Shown: positions 1 to 13,817, numbered from the stretch's first letter. The stretch is DNA of 64,000 bases from Colletotrichum lupini (GCF_023278565.1 NC_064676.1:5456001-5520000); one strand, 5' to 3'. Numbers and translations: made by a program. The notes: a model not told the origin generated them from the sequence alone.

Positions 1-3000
1 GAGACCCTTAAAAGGCATTCCCAGGGCAAATCCACCATCTGTACCCTGATCCCGGCCGACCACAGGGCGCACGCGGGATGCTCTCCGATGCCACAGCGTC
101 AGCGTCTGTGAGTGCCGTGCCGGACCACCACGGTGGGCAACGGCAGAGAGAGAGAGAGGGCCACCTCCACTGTCAGGACCGAAGTCAAGTTGCTGGCCAT
201 GAGATTGCCTCTTTCCGTACGTCCACCACCCATCCACAACAACAACAACAACAGGATGAGGCGATTTGTTGCAGTAGTACGAGTCGGACGTGTTTCGCGG
301 TACTCGTCAATCCCCTTTTCGTTTGTGCCCTACGTTCCCGTTGGAGAGTGAAGCTTGCATCCCCGTATACGGTCGTGACGGTGTAAGTGAGGGAATTGTA
401 CCTGCGCTTTGCCCACAGCACGACTTTGTTTTTGCCGCCGTTAGTGTTGCAACCTCCGCCCGGATACCCTCGTCAACTGGCGCTTACACAGTTAACCCTA
501 AGCTTCGTCATTTCCTAGTCCCGAGAGAAGGGCACGTTCCGGGGTGGATGACAACGGTCCCTAGAGGCCTTGTTCCCATGTCCGGCAAAGCGCAGGTTGG
601 TGCCCCGGGTCTCCGAGTGTAACGTGAGGTGGACCTCAACCCAAGCAGGCGAACTCAACCGGCTCGGCTACGAGACATTGCCCTGACGCATATTGACGAA
701 AGCTTCTCATCACCGGCGCGTCGGACAGCAACCTTGTATCTCCACTGACTGAGTTGCGACCATAGTGGCCATATGGCACTCCCCCGGCTGCGGGATCAAG
801 CCCCGAAGGTGTCCTGCGTCAACTGCCCAGCGTTGCATGTGGTAAGATTGGAATTAAGCTCCAGGATGATGGGCCAGGGCGGGTCACGGCCTGCGACTAC
901 TATGTAGCCCCTCTGTTTGGTGACCGAGAAACCCATCAAGATGTCTTCTCTGGTTCATACGCAGTACACTCCAACTGACTCGTGTGCCACAGTCGGAGCG
1001 TAGTTTGACAGGTTTATTGGCACTTAATGGCGGGCGATATTGTCGAATCTCCGTCATAGCCAGTCTGAGCGGCTGTCGCCGTTCTGCGAATCGGGGACTT
1101 TAGGGTTCGGCAAGCTATTGAAGTTACGGGCCACGATAGAGTGGTAAGGTACGAGATCCTATACTACCTTACGCTGACCGCGAGGTAAGCCGTGAAGCAA
1201 TCTCGATGAACGATGAGTCAATGGGGCTCGCTGGCAGCTCAGAGATGAAAATAAATCCGTGCCTTTGCCCATGTATCAGTACTGCGTAGCACCAGTGTGC
1301 CCCCCACCTCCACTGTGATTGCCGCGACCCTCAACCAAATACCTGGTACTGTTGGCGCCGTTTACATAGAAGCATATGGTTGATTCTCTTCTAGAATCGG
1401 CGATCAACGGTCAGCTAGACTCGGGCAGTTGGTCCCTTGCTTTGGCGCTGAATGCGAGGACCCTGAAGGAACCGTACTAGTGAGCAACCGACGACGGTTG
1501 GTATCGATCGCTGGGTAGGGCGTCATGGTCTCGTAGTTAGCCTCCTGTACCCCAGCGCCGTTGCGCGGGATGCCCCAAGATGGCTTCAACCATGTGTCCA
1601 GATTGGGATGCACACCATTAGTTGTCATAATTTCCTGCGGGCATTGAGCAATGAGCGCTCAGGAGGTTATACCGTTATACTAGGCGCCACGGAACGCCCT
1701 GGGGTCTGCTGAAATCCTCTTACCCCAAGAGTGCGTGCTCCGAAGCCACATGTGCCAGGGCCCCGCAAACATGCATGGCTGCCCTCCCACTTTGACGCGG
1801 TCAGAAAGGCCACGATCCCGGGCTCTCTATCCGTGTTGTACCACGGCCGCCCACCCAAGCTGGTCTGAAGCGTTGTATTTTGCAATTCTTGGCGAGATTT
1901 GTGGCTCGCGATAACATCGTGCGAGGCCGATGGCAGCTGGCTTCAACACCGCATATGCGGGCTTTAACTCAGGGCTTGCTGGACGCTCCGTGCGCTATCT
2001 GTTAGCGCGATATGCGCATGAAATGCCTACCAGGCATGATTATTTGACAGATAATCATCATGCCGTTGTAGTAGCCGTCTCTGGCACGTCTGGGTCGGCA
2101 ACGTCCTGAGTGCTGAGTGCGGGCTCGCATTTGGGCTGGACATGGTATCCATGGTCGAGCTCAGGATCCCGGGGTACATAGAGCTTTTGCTGGACCCGTC
2201 TACTCATGGACAATGTACTCTGCCATCTCGCCTGGTAACACCTTGTCCGTATCCACTCGGTGAATTATCCGGCCAAGTTCAACTGATCAGAGAATTATGT
2301 TTCGTGGTATCCGTACTTCGTAGTGGGCAGAACTTGGTGATTGCTGCTGCTCAGGCAGACTCACCAGGCCCAGCAACTAGTTTCCATCAGTCAACGCCAC
2401 AACACACTCGTGCCGCAACCCGGGAAGAATGAGGTGCCGAGACTGGCCGACCCCTGTATTTGTATCCATACTTCGATGTATCGTCAGGCCGAACAGAGCA
2501 AAGACGGGAGCCCCGTTTCTAGAGAGAATGACGTTGCTCGCGGCACCTCAGTATCCCCATTTGGACGGCACAAAATGTGACTGCAGTGAGGCCCTGAGGA
2601 AAGCTCAGCGCGCTCCCCTTTTCGGAAGCTGGTCTGACAAAGGTAAAGCCCATCAGATGACAGGGTTGCGAGTTTCGAACATGTCCCGCACAACTCTCTC
2701 AATGACACAGAGAGCCATGGATCGTGTGTTGTCGGGGTCTGTTTCAACTCTCTGTGCAACGACTGTTGATGCAAGTACCATTACAATAGCACAACGCTGG
2801 GCTCTACCGGTGCCACGAATCAAGCGTGCGGCGCAGAGGTTTCCACACCGCAACTCTCAATGATGCTGCATTGCGGAGAGTTGGCTGAATACGTGAGGGT
2901 TAAACACTGTTCATTGGAGCCCTTTGGAGTGGATGGAGCTTGTGCCATCGTGGGATGTTGTTGGTGGAGTCGATGTCGCTTTTCCAAATGTATCCGTACT

Positions 3001-6000
3001 TTGGTGAAAATAGCAACCGAGTGAAGACAGTTTTTTCTTTTGCTTCTGTTTGGCTTTCTCAAGCACGACATGACATCATCCCTCCGTGGCGGTGCGCTCC
3101 CTCCAACGTTGACAACCATCCCCGGTCCTTGTCTAAGATGAAAATGGAGACTGAGATGGAGAATGGAGATGGAGCACGCGCACGCGGGTCCTGGGCCCCG
3201 CATCAGTTTGTTTCTCTCCATAGCCCCGGGGACGAAAGCAACATACGGCGCTTTGCAATACCGTCCTCTCCATCTGAGTACGCCGTGCCAAATCAACGTC
3301 AGGTCTCACCCCCAGGATGAAGAGGAGGAGGAAAATTTCAGGAGTGGACTCCATCTGAGTGGCACCAAACAAAACCATCAAAGTCACAGTCTGAGCTGCG
3401 AGGCCCATTTTGACTGGCTGCCAATGTCGTCAGTGAGGCATTTGCCATTTGGCGATGGCAACAAGACGACGCTGAAGGGGCGAATTCTCACCAAAGTCTG
3501 CCCACCCATGTTCCACGCGCTGGTGCATGTCTGTGTCTTTGATCACGAGACCCATCCCACAGACTCTGCAACTTCTTCCATACGCGAGGATTGCCTCTCA
3601 TCAGCTTACCCACAAACCACGGCAGGTGTGTGCGACGTGAACCGCACAGCTGGAAATTATCGGGACCCCCAACTACCGATATTTGGCGAGTTTCTGGGTC
3701 TCGATTAGAAGCCTTACGGCCGGATCCTTATGGTTTAATGTTGGCAATGTTATCCCGAAACTGATGCGAATTCATCGGACTGCAACGAGCGCGTTGGGTC
3801 TATCCCTGCAGGATGCTTTGGGAGTTGACTCTGTGGTTGGTGCTTCGATGCCATTCTTATTTGTATCCTGTGTAGCGGTATGATAATAGGATTGGACATG
3901 AGGAGAAGGTGATAAGTTTGCAACTTGATCAACAGGCCTGGACTGGAAGGACCTCCTGCTCGGCCGCCTTGTTATGTGCGGGGAGGGGGATTCTCGGCCA
4001 GTGGCCCGGTCCAATCTCGTCAAGTCGTGGAAACTCTGTTGAGTAGACTCGAACTTCCATTCTCCTCGGGACGAACGGTTGGGTTGCTGTGCTCAGGAAC
4101 CAAACAACGACCGTTGAAGTTGATGACAAAGGCAAGCGACGATTGGTTCGTCGTTGCCCCCCTGAAAGCTGTCCTGGGATGAACTACCACGCCCATGGGC
4201 AGATTCTCCAGCGTCTTGAGCCGAAGATCGGCATCAAAAACGGGTAGGCCAGCTGCGGCGGCCTGCTCCCGACAAACAGTGCTTCTATTTCGATTCCATG
4301 TTGGTCATTGGCGCCAACCAGTCCCGGCCCAATCGGCAAACCATTCATGACACCCTTCTTCCTGAGGCTCCTTTACGGATGTAGATCGGCGTCTAGAACC
4401 CAGAGACCTAGGTATCGCGCTTGTTGTCGCAGGCTTGTAGCCCCGTGATTGATGAGTTTCGAACTCTCGACATTAGCCTGTGGGTAAGGAGGTGAGTCTG
4501 GGTCGTCATGACGTCAGAGCCTTTCCCTCGTTGTCCCCGCCTCGCCCTGGTAATTTGGGAACAGTCACATACTCACAGCCGCTGCGCGAGACACTCGGGT
4601 CTAGAGTCTAGGCATGGGGTTGCTTGTGACATGAGACGGTCTGGCCCTCCATCAACCTTCTTCCCTAAATCGAGGCCTGTGGTAAAGGTTTCGGCTCGAG
4701 CGCTCTGCACTGATGGAGTACCTGTGCTGCATAGATACGGAGAGCCCGAGGGGAAATCTGAGTGGCTTCCTTTGGACTCTTCTTAGCGTGGTGCACTGAA
4801 GATGTTCCTGAGAGCTAGCTTCGTTGACGTCCGTCTAGAACAAATTGGCAGCTCGGCGATCCCATCTGCAAGGGCAACTGTGTGGCCTGTAGCTGTCACG
4901 ACTTGAAGCGGATTCAGTGCCTCCACCGAACTACTGGGACGTGCTGGAAGTTGTTGTGGTCGGCAAGCTTTGCAGACTGTAGAGGTCATTGCAGCCGCAG
5001 TCGGGCCCTCGCTTAAGCTCGCATCGACAGTAGATCTTCTTTTAGCCCGCCCGTGAAGTGCGACTGAGATGAGTCTTTGACGACTTTCGGTTCGGAACCC
5101 CTGGTACGGAATATCTCTCGCTCATCATCAGACCCCGCTGGCAACTGTTCCGTTCTCCAGATTTGGGGCTTACATAGAGTCTAGCCAGAGGCGCATTGAG
5201 GCGATGGCCTTGAGGATTGTGGCTCTTGTGTTCTAGCCTCGAGGCTTGCTCTCGTGGTAATTAGTGAATTGTGCGGTAAAGTGAATAAGCTTAGATGAAA
5301 CAAGGATCGCAGCGCCCGTCTCCTCTCTTGACAGCTACTGGTCCGAGTGGGAAATGATCAGTCGGCGCCCAACTTTGGTAGTCTCTCAATGGATCCCTGG
5401 ATGTCGCCTTGTAATCTCCCGAGGACTTCTATGTACTGTGTAAATGAAAGGAGCCATATACCCATCGTCAAAACACGTTTCTCTTGCTTTGATTCGATAC
5501 GGCTTGAAGGATTCTGGACGAGTCGGCATCCCGAAATGGTTGTGAAGAATGCAGCGTCGTCTCAAACTACCACGCCCGGTTATGCAACGGCCGGGCGGTT
5601 TGGTTCTGGCAGCGTTTCGGGCCAATTCGATACTCAAAGAGGCTAAGTACGAAACACTCGACAAGTTTTGTGCCGTGGATTTGACGGCGGCCCGGAAGAA
5701 TCCTCGTCAATTCTCGTTTCCGAAGCCTTGGTTGCATTTCAAGATGGGGATTGAGCTGACTCGAGTAAGACCTTGGAGGTGCATCTAGGAACTCGCTGGT
5801 CGGGAAAATGACGTCAACCCCCTTTCAATATCATTAGCCATTCGAAACAAAGCTCCACGTCAAGACAGAGCTGTGTGATGTATGCTCCTGTTACGCGGCC
5901 AAGTTGAAGTCTCCTGCATGATGACTGCGGATACGTTTCCGCGTTGCCTTCGAGGTAACGTGGTACCGGACTGATGGATTCCTCAATGCAGTATCATAAA

Positions 6001-8100
6001 GTAAATCTCACCCATTAGAATGGCTGCCACAATGACCGGTAACAGTCACCAGTGCTGTGCCGCCGCAAGTCTTCAGCAAACAGCGTACTGACGATGTCGG
6101 ATGTGGTTTACCATCGGGATGGCGTCAACACAAATCTGCCTTGGAAAGTGATGGCAGCCAATGGTCGCGTGTGAACGGGACGGGAGCTATTGCCACGTGC
6201 CGTGTCCCGCGCGGGTAACAGTCGTCACGTCCAGTAGCGACAACGGCGCGCCAGGCTAACAGAACGTTGGCGACGTTGTGATAGCGCCACTTAGAGTTCA
6301 CTAGATGGTGCGTAACGGTCGGCAAGGCCAGTCATCTGGAATAGGATAGTCAGGCCCGAAGCCGCCGTTTAGCGAGCAACCTAGGATGTCGAATCAACGA
6401 GCCTGCAAGAGGTGGAATTGAAACGCTGAGCATACCTGCATGGTGGCAGCCACTACAGCCTCGCTGTGAAATTGCACCGTTTGTAAAGGATACGCGATTG
6501 ACCCGATGAAAGACATGAAATCGGATTCGGCCCTGTCAGTAAACCAGGACCGAGACAGAGCCAACAGCCGTCCGTCCGCTGGGGGCCACCAGTAGGGGGT
6601 TCAGGGGTAAATCATGCTCGCTGTCCGGATATTGTGTGCATTGTCTTGACGATTGCAGCGCTGATCGCATCGCTGAATCGTGGTTGGCATCAAGAACACT
6701 ACTTGGGGTTTGGGCGGCATGGCTTGCAGGGCAGAGATCTGCATTCACTAGTGTAGACATTGAATCGCCGCCAGGCAGAAAGGAGACACCCCAAGGGCCT
6801 GTTGTTGCAATATGCGATCCGAGACCATTGCCGCTTCTGAACCAATTCCCGACTTCATCGAGACTTGGGCGTGGGGTGTCGCCGGCGACTTGTGTCGGCC
6901 TGCTTAGCCGTCGAAGCGATGATCGACTGAATGAGCTGTTAGGTTGTCGCTATTGGCCGACAAGAAGCGCATACAGCCCGTCTTTCGGGATCGCATTCAG
7001 ACGAACATCCCCGAAGACCCTAGGCTTCAAGCCCATGGCCAGCGTAATGCCCTTCCAACGGCAGCAGTCGTCGGACATGACCGTTTTGGTGTATTCTGCG
7101 ATCTGTCAAATGACCCAGAAGTCTCTATCTTCGGACACTGGCCGTCCTGGCACAGCTCGATTGGGATTCGGCAGCTCTCCAGTTCGTCTAGGGCGCTTCG
7201 GCGAGGGGCAAAACGGAGATTGCACAGCCACACGGCTTAAGGGTCCAGGGGTCTTGTGGCAAGCCTTCGCCATCTTCAATATACAATGGGTGTGGTATGG
7301 TGGTGCAAGTATTGGTACACGCCGGCTTGATCCTTTGGCGGTAGATGTTTCTGGTAAGCCATTTGACTGCTTATGACGAAGAAGCAACTTTTTGCGTACT
7401 GGCAAAAATAGGTATGTCAACCGCTGCACGGACTGACTGAGTACGAATACCTAAGCGTGCAGTCCGAGGTGGCGTTCCGCGGATTAGGTTTGACGGGGAT
7501 AAACGGCTCGACCAGACTTGGAAGGCATCGCAGCGCTGTAGGCTTTGAGAGTTACCGAGCCGCGTGCTGCTATACGAATGAAGTGTCACATCGATTTTGT
7601 CCACCGACCATCCGCGACTCCTAGTTGTGTACCTATGGCCAGAGCGGCCAGGCAGAGAGAGAGTTGACGGAATGCACCCGTACGAATGGTGCGGTACTAG
7701 TTCGCCCTGTACGGAGTAGAAAGTGCATCTGAAGCATTGGACGAGGGATCGGAGGGCTGGCAGATTGTCTTGAGTTAGCGGATGAAATTGGTCGAAAAAA
7801 GCAAAGACGGAGAATTGCGAGCGTCCTTCAGCGGAATGACTGGTTAAAGCCCGAGGTAGTTGGGCAGCTGCGTCAATCTAGACGAGGTCTGCCCGAAGGG
7901 TGATGCAGATTTTGGACCCTGGAGTCGAGTAACAATGCGATGAAAGTTTTGTGCAAAGAATACACAATGGGCGGACTGCACCGGCGAGCATCTTTGGAGA
8001 CGAAGTTGTACAAAGCTCCGGCGCCTAATGCCAATACTGAACGTTTTCTCGGAGGGGCGGCGCCGGCATGGGGCATCCAGCTGTCAGAGACGCGATGGCG
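1..8100. other. ORF-poor region of balanced composition
   Basis: No open frame here looks like a conserved protein and frames are interrupted on both strands at about the rate expected of non-coding DNA. Base composition is balanced, so this is not an AT-rich RIP block like 30.5-32.3 kb or 62.5-64 kb. A CAA microsatellite lies near 240. Three copies of GTATCCRTACTT lie at 2,307, 2,462 and 2,990. The minus strand has an open stretch of about 94 codons at 4,020-4,304 with protein-like composition but no start codon and no recognised family; it may be a decayed exon. The longest frame, 6,636-7,376 on the plus strand, begins at GTG and has no recognisable motif. I see no gene that I can support. 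Confidence 0.5.
237..253. repeat. (CAA)n microsatellite
   Basis: Short run of about five and a half CAA units, followed by GGATGAG. A GA-rich run (about 145-160) lies just upstream. Neither is in a supported gene. Confidence 0.8.
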
Positions 8101-11100
8101 CAAGAAAGGACCGATCCAAGAGACGACGCCTTAATCAGACGATACCCACCGAGCCCACATAGTACTGTGACGGTAGACACATTAGCAGACTAATATGAGA
8201 AGGATGAGGCCTGTGAACGAGAAAGAAGAAGAGTGTACTCCGTACTCCATAGGTAAGGTATGCATGGATGGCACCGATGGCAGACGGCAGACGGCAGAAG
8301 AGGAAGCGCAGGACGGGCCAGGGGCGGGGTTAATGGGAATGATGAAGCCAAAGGGAGCATGGCACACGGAAATGCCAATGCGAGGATGGGGAAAACAAAA
8401 AGGCGCATGGACGCAGAACTGGAAATTGGCTTGTGGCAGTGTGGGCAGATGAAGATGAGGTCGGACTGGCCCTGGCAGGTTCTTGAGTTCAGTGTTCTCG
8501 AAGATGGAGACGACGGACGCAGGACGCAGGACGACGAGGACGGGGACGAGGGCAGCGGCGATATGATGTGATTGAAGAGCACGGGAGTCCCGTGGAGTTG
8601 AATTCTACATTGGAAGAGAGCCTGGAAGCCTGAAGGTGCCTTTTGCGCAACATGGAAAGCACCCATTCTCGGTTCCTTCCGCTGGAAGACGAGGTTCCCA
8701 ACACATGAAGTGTGAGGCAGGAGTGAATCAGCCGAGCTGGGCACAAGGGAACGTGAGGAGCAAGCCGCCGCAAAGGTCGAGGTGCGATGCCTGCTCTGCT
8801 CAGCTCAGCTCAGTACCTTGGGGCAAAGGTATTAGAGAGGTGGCCCAGGCCCCCTCGGATAGAGAGACATTGTTTAGTGAGGCAGGCAAGGTAATGCTGA
8901 CTACTACCTTCCATGCTTGAGGATAAGGTGCGAGGAAGGCGCCGTTTAAAGTGCCCAGTTGACGATTAAAGTTTCGGTAAGGCGCCCTTCATCGCACACC
9001 TGCCATGTGTGGTGTTTCTGTTTTGAGCAAGGGCGTTTTGCGCTTTCCCATATTTGAAAAACACCATAACCCGTATGACCTTACCTTGAGGTAAGGAAGG
9101 TAGGCACGAAGTAGACACTGAAGAGAGAACGGCAGGAGCAAGCGGGAGCAATTGACTGGTGCGCTATTTCTTCCTTCTACTTTCCTTCCGGGAAGGTACC
9201 TCGGAACAAGGAAAGGTGCCTTAGGGTAGGAAGCGTCAGAGCATTGCTTCCTTGTCCTTGGTACATGTGGCATGGCTGTTTTACCATGTTGGTCAAAAAA
9301 GTAAACAAAAAGAAGGAGAGAATAGAGTACCTTACTCCGTGCCTGGCCTTAGCTCAGCTCCCCATGTCAGCAATGTAGGTAGTATTAAAGGTGGTGAGCC
9401 CTTTGGGTGTGTAGCAACTGCCTTACATCGAGATTCAATAGTAATCCCGATGATATTGGTTAATGAGAAGGAGCGAGGGTTGGACGGCACACGGGAGCAG
9501 GTACGAAGTGCGAATGGGGAAAACCGCCGCGGTTATGGAGTCAAGTAAGGTACCTAAGGTAGGCCTCAGGCACATGGTGCGTATGAACAATGAACAATCT
9601 ATCATTCTGGATGTTTATTGCTTCGTTAAAGAAACGGAAGGCACCTGCCTATGGCCTACGTTTGCTTGGCTGGCCGAACTTGTGCCTCCGTCCCCGTCTC
9701 CGTCCCCATCCATCACCGAGCATCTCCATTCTCGTCTTTGCACCCAATCTATGGCTACTATCGCTACTATGGTTAGCTCGAGAGAGAAAGCTGTCCTGTC
9801 GCAATCGAGCCTGCACACGGATGACGGCTCGCCAACAATGACCATCAGGGCTAGCCAAGCACCAAGATGGGACACACGGCAACGGCGACGGCGCCGAAAT
9901 CTGATCCCAAGGACCCCAAGGGACCAAACGTTGTGCGGGCTGCAGCGTACAAGGTACCTTACCTTGTCTCGGGGTGGGAAGAGGCACGCAGTAGGCGCAT
10001 GAGGGGAAAGTCTACACCGGTATGAAGCCAGGCCTAATCCAGACAGAAGAGGGCCAGAAAGGGCCTGCCATCTGACAAGACTCGCGCGTTTCCCCGTTCC
10101 CGCCTGTTCAAGGCTTCAAGCCAGAGTGAGAATAGCTCCCCCGACCACGAGACACCACCCAACTGCACCAGGGCAGGCCGCGCCGCCGCAGAACCGAAGA
10201 TGAGGGACCGACTACCTTACGCTAACTAGCATCCGCAACTTAGGTCGCAAATGCTAGCAAGGCCTCCGTGGATGGTATCCATACTCTGTGGTCCTTTGCA
10301 TTTTGCGCAGCACTTTTTTCTTAATTGACTGACGACGTCTTTTGCCTCTCACGTCTATTCCGAGCCGCGATCCCAATCAATCTGCCATACTAATCGGCTC
10401 TGTCAGAGAGTGGTCAGCTAAAGCAACTACGTCAGATGGGAAAGGTCGCCGCTGGGACGGAGTAGCGCGGCTTCGTCCCCCTGTCCATCCCCCACTCTCC
10501 GAATCTTTCTTCTCCGAGTCTACTGAAGTTAGAAAAAGTGTCGGCTGACTGTGCATGGGAAGGAGAAGAGCAAAACAGAACGGCCGGCAGAGAGGCAATG
10601 CTGTGAGTGTATCCGTAGTGCTGTATACCATCGGTACGGATACAGACACGCTACTCTGCACTTTAGCTTGCGTAATAGCAGCCTTGGCCAAATAAGAAAG
10701 ACATCGGAGAGTGCAAGAGCTCGAGCCACGATTGAGGTGCCACACTCGTCGGGGTTGAGCTTGACTGGTCGCTTGACTGGCGGTGATGAATGCGCGCGCC
10801 CCCTTTGCATAACGTGGGTGATTCTATTCGAAGCTGGGGGCGCCAGAGACAACACTCGACAGAGCAGGGTGCGGATACATCTGGACTGGAAGGATGGACT
10901 TGACCTCGGTCTGATGGGGCCACAGAGCTGCGCGTTACGGGAGAGAGAGGGAGAAAAAAACAGAGAAATTCGGTCAGTCCGTCACCTCACCTCACCTTAC
11001 CTTACGTCGTCGGTCGCCTCTCCTGTTCGTTCCCGAATCTCCTCATCGACTTTGCAGTACTTGGTACCTTACACATCAGCGGCGGCACTTTCTCATTCTC

Positions 11101-12035
11101 CCGTATCTCCCATCCATCTGAGTGATGATGATGGGGTAAGGAGTACGTATCCATACTTGGGTGCTCGAGAGAGACATTGGTACAACCGTTGCCGTCCATT
11201 TTCCGAAGAGCACGAGGGGCGTGTGCATAAATGAGCCTTGTCGACACATCCCATCCTGGGGGGGCCAGCGAGCGGGGGGTGCGATACAATGCTCATTGTC
11301 GCGCACTAACAATTATTTTTTCCAAGATGGACAGTCGGCCTGGCAAGGGAGGGGGGATCGAGTGGAGGAAGCCGCCGATGGACATGCCCTGCCCCTGCCT
11401 GCCCACTGCCACTGCCCACACACGACCTCACAGTCGCGGTAGCGGTACGGACATGTGTACAGACCAGACCACCTCACCTCACCTTACCTCCAGTGAGCAG
11501 GAGCGAGGGGAGCAGCAGCAGGAGGAAGGGGAGAAACAGTGGCACGCATGTACTGCAAGTCGAGTCCCACCTCCAACGACACGTACCGCTACCTCGGCTG
11601 ACCATGTGTCTCACGCAAGACAGCAAGTAGTCGGAACCTCGCATGTCCACCCGACCCGACCAGAAAAGCCAACGAGGGACAAAGTCCAGCCCAGCTGCGC
11701 AGTGGCAGCGGAAGCGGCAGCTCCAGCAGCAGGCCGACCTCACACATCACACATCCAATCCAATGGCACCCGATACAATATCGTCTTCTTCCTTCTAGTT
11801 CTCCCTCCCCCGTCCGACTCGTTTCTCTACCTGCCTTACTTTACGCAGTACATACCCTACCTCAACGTACCTTCACGGTGCCGTGATTCAAAGGGAGCGA
11901 GCGACTGTTTGTTCCTCATACTCAACATCTACCTCTTTCTTCCACTCGACCCAGCTTGACTTTGCTCTCTCTCTCTTTCTCTCTCGGAAGTAGTACCTGA
12001 GTTGACATCCATCATCCCTCTACGTATCCGTACTT
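2307..12035. repeat. Dispersed 12-mer GTATCCRTACTT
   Basis: Near-identical 12-base motifs occur at 2,307, 2,462, 2,990, 10,275 (last base C), 11,147 and 12,024. At 10,609 and 10,635 there is an inverted pair, GTATCCGTA and TACGGATAC. I noticed no full copies in the rest of the window. The motif is not part of any coding sequence I can support. It could be a fragment of a dispersed repeat, a lineage-specific promoter k-mer or a factor-binding site. The entry spans the outermost copies only; sequence between copies is not repetitive. Confidence 0.55.
8101..11760. other. Intergenic region rich in TACCTTACC-type motifs
   Basis: No convincing gene. Variants of (GG)TACCTTACCTT and its complement recur near 8,812, 9,078, 9,188, 9,545, 9,950, 10,990, 11,066 and 11,478. 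The copy at 9,078-9,103 is arranged as an imperfect palindrome (ACCTTACCTT then GAGGTAAGG). At 8,278-8,300 and 8,515-8,560 there are short GGCAGAC- and GACG-type tandem runs. On the minus strand 8,408-8,190 an ATG opens a 72-codon frame that begins with a hydrophobic signal-like stretch (MRLFVFPILALAF) and contains a few cysteines. It overlaps simple-sequence DNA and I consider it unlikely to be a gene. Confidence 0.5.
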
Positions 12036-13817
12036 TACACAGCTTCGCTCTGCTGTGCATCATTGCTCTGCTCAGCTCTGCTCCCACCTCACCCACCTCG
12101 AGGCAAGGAAAAGGTAAAAGGTACCTTACCTTACTGCCGGAAATCCTCCGTTGGATACATCACAAACACACCCCACTGCGATTTCTTCATATCTTCCGCC
12201 AGACTTCTCCCATATACCGGCCTTCTTCTCCATCCTTCCCCTCCTACCCGACTTCTCCTCACTTTTGTTGCTATTCCATCTCCAACTTCTGTTAGGTATC
12301 CTCCTGCGTTGCCAGTCCTTGCAACCCATTTCACCTCTTTTGTGTCTCTCGACTCAGCTGCTGCTGCTGCTGCTGCCTGACATCAACTAGCTCACCTCAC
12401 TTCCACATTTCATCCCACTCCCACAACCGCAAACCTCACCGGAAAGAAAAACGAGAGGGAAGAAAAAGAGTACGTACCATCAGCTACTTGTCTTTGCAGT
12501 CTTGCCCAAGCACATCGTCAGGTACCCATTCCCCCCGACCATCCTCACCCATGCCCATTTACCCATCTCTTCCAACACCCATTTCCATATCCCACACACC
12601 CATGCCCTTACCAGCGTCAACCCAAGGCCCCAAGGGCCCCAGTTCTCTCCTCCAAGGAGGTCCCAGACCCAGGTCCCATCCATCTTCATATCCATCAACC
12701 CAGGTCCCAGCCCAAAGGGCGCACTGCACCGTCGTTCAACCCGTGCGCACACCCCCATCCTTACCTGACCTCTCTTTACCTTACCTTGCTCTGCCTTACA
12801 AGCGCGCATTCACACATACATACATTAGATACCGCTCATCCCATCCATCCCTCTTCCCTTGGATTTTCTACCTACCCGTCCTGCTTGAAGTTCTGTTCCG
12901 ACCTTCCATCGTAGCCGCGTCTCTTCTCGCTCTTGCGCGCTCTTCCAACCTCTCTCCCGGCCCCGGAGCATAATACGCATACCTCGCCCACGCACCCGCC
13001 GTGTTGTCTACCGTCCATTTACTCACCTTGAGCCACAGGTTGTGTACCAAGCAACGCACCATTACAGGCCGTACCCGAAACCACACACCAAGACTACGAG
13101 ACCCTTTGGCGAACCAACAGACTACCACTTGCTGTTACTTCTGGTGCGCGCATGGTCTCTGTCTTCCAACGTCTTAGTCTCCTCGTTTGCGCCTCTTAAG
13201 CAAGCCGCTACACCCGCCCGATTCATCTCCTCGGCGAAGCAGTTCCAATATCGACAGAAACGCCCACCGCGCATCTAGGCCATCGTGACTCCGCCGCGCA
13301 TCCTTGTCTGTCCACCTTGCTTCACACACGTACTTACCAGGTACCCACCGCATCCTCTAATATACCGCTCTCTCCCCACGGACGTCATACCGGAGCGGCC
13401 TTTTCCTCTCGAACTGCAACTTCTCGATCTTTGCTAGCGGCCCATTCGACTTTGCACATCACCATTTGAAGAACCAATTTCGTATCGGTTTTTTCCCCCC
13501 ATTTGGTTCCGCGACCACGTACGACGCTATCACCTACCCATTCGCTCGTTTTCACTTCCGACCGCTCTATGAGGCGCCAAAGCTCGGCCTTCCCCCACCT
13601 GACCTACGCTCGTTAAGGAAGTTCAGGCTTGCTCAGCTGAATCACGGCAGACGAAGAAGAAAAAAGAGACAGGCGTCGCAAAGCAGCAACACGAGGGCGA
13701 GGATTCGGACCGTTCGATCGCTCGCCAGAAAGAGACTGGATTTGGGAGACCACCCACAACTACTGAACACCAACTCGGTATCGCTGTCACTAGGCAGCGC
13801 GCAGATCTACTATCAAG
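11761..13817 (+). promoter_or_regulatory. Pyrimidine-rich promoter/leader of the CP2 gene
   Basis: From about 11,770 to 13,450 the plus strand is strongly enriched in C and T, including a CT-repeat run at about 11,962-11,990 and a CTG run at 12,358-12,377. No coding frame has recognisable content. This composition is typical of promoters and long 5' leaders of fungal genes. The region directly precedes the ATG at 13,818, so I infer that it carries the promoter and untranslated leader of the CP2-type regulator. TACCTTACCTT motifs occur at 12,119 and 12,776. The transcription start cannot be placed from sequence alone. Confidence 0.5.

Noticed and set aside
6636..7376. Plus-strand frame of 246 codons
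   Set aside because: Begins at GTG, has no motif, and sits in a region where frames look random; a long overlapping minus-strand frame is equally open.
8190..8408. Signal-peptide-like 72-codon frame on the minus strand
   Set aside because: Overlaps short tandem DNA repeats and has no splice context or conserved module; hydrophobicity alone is not enough.
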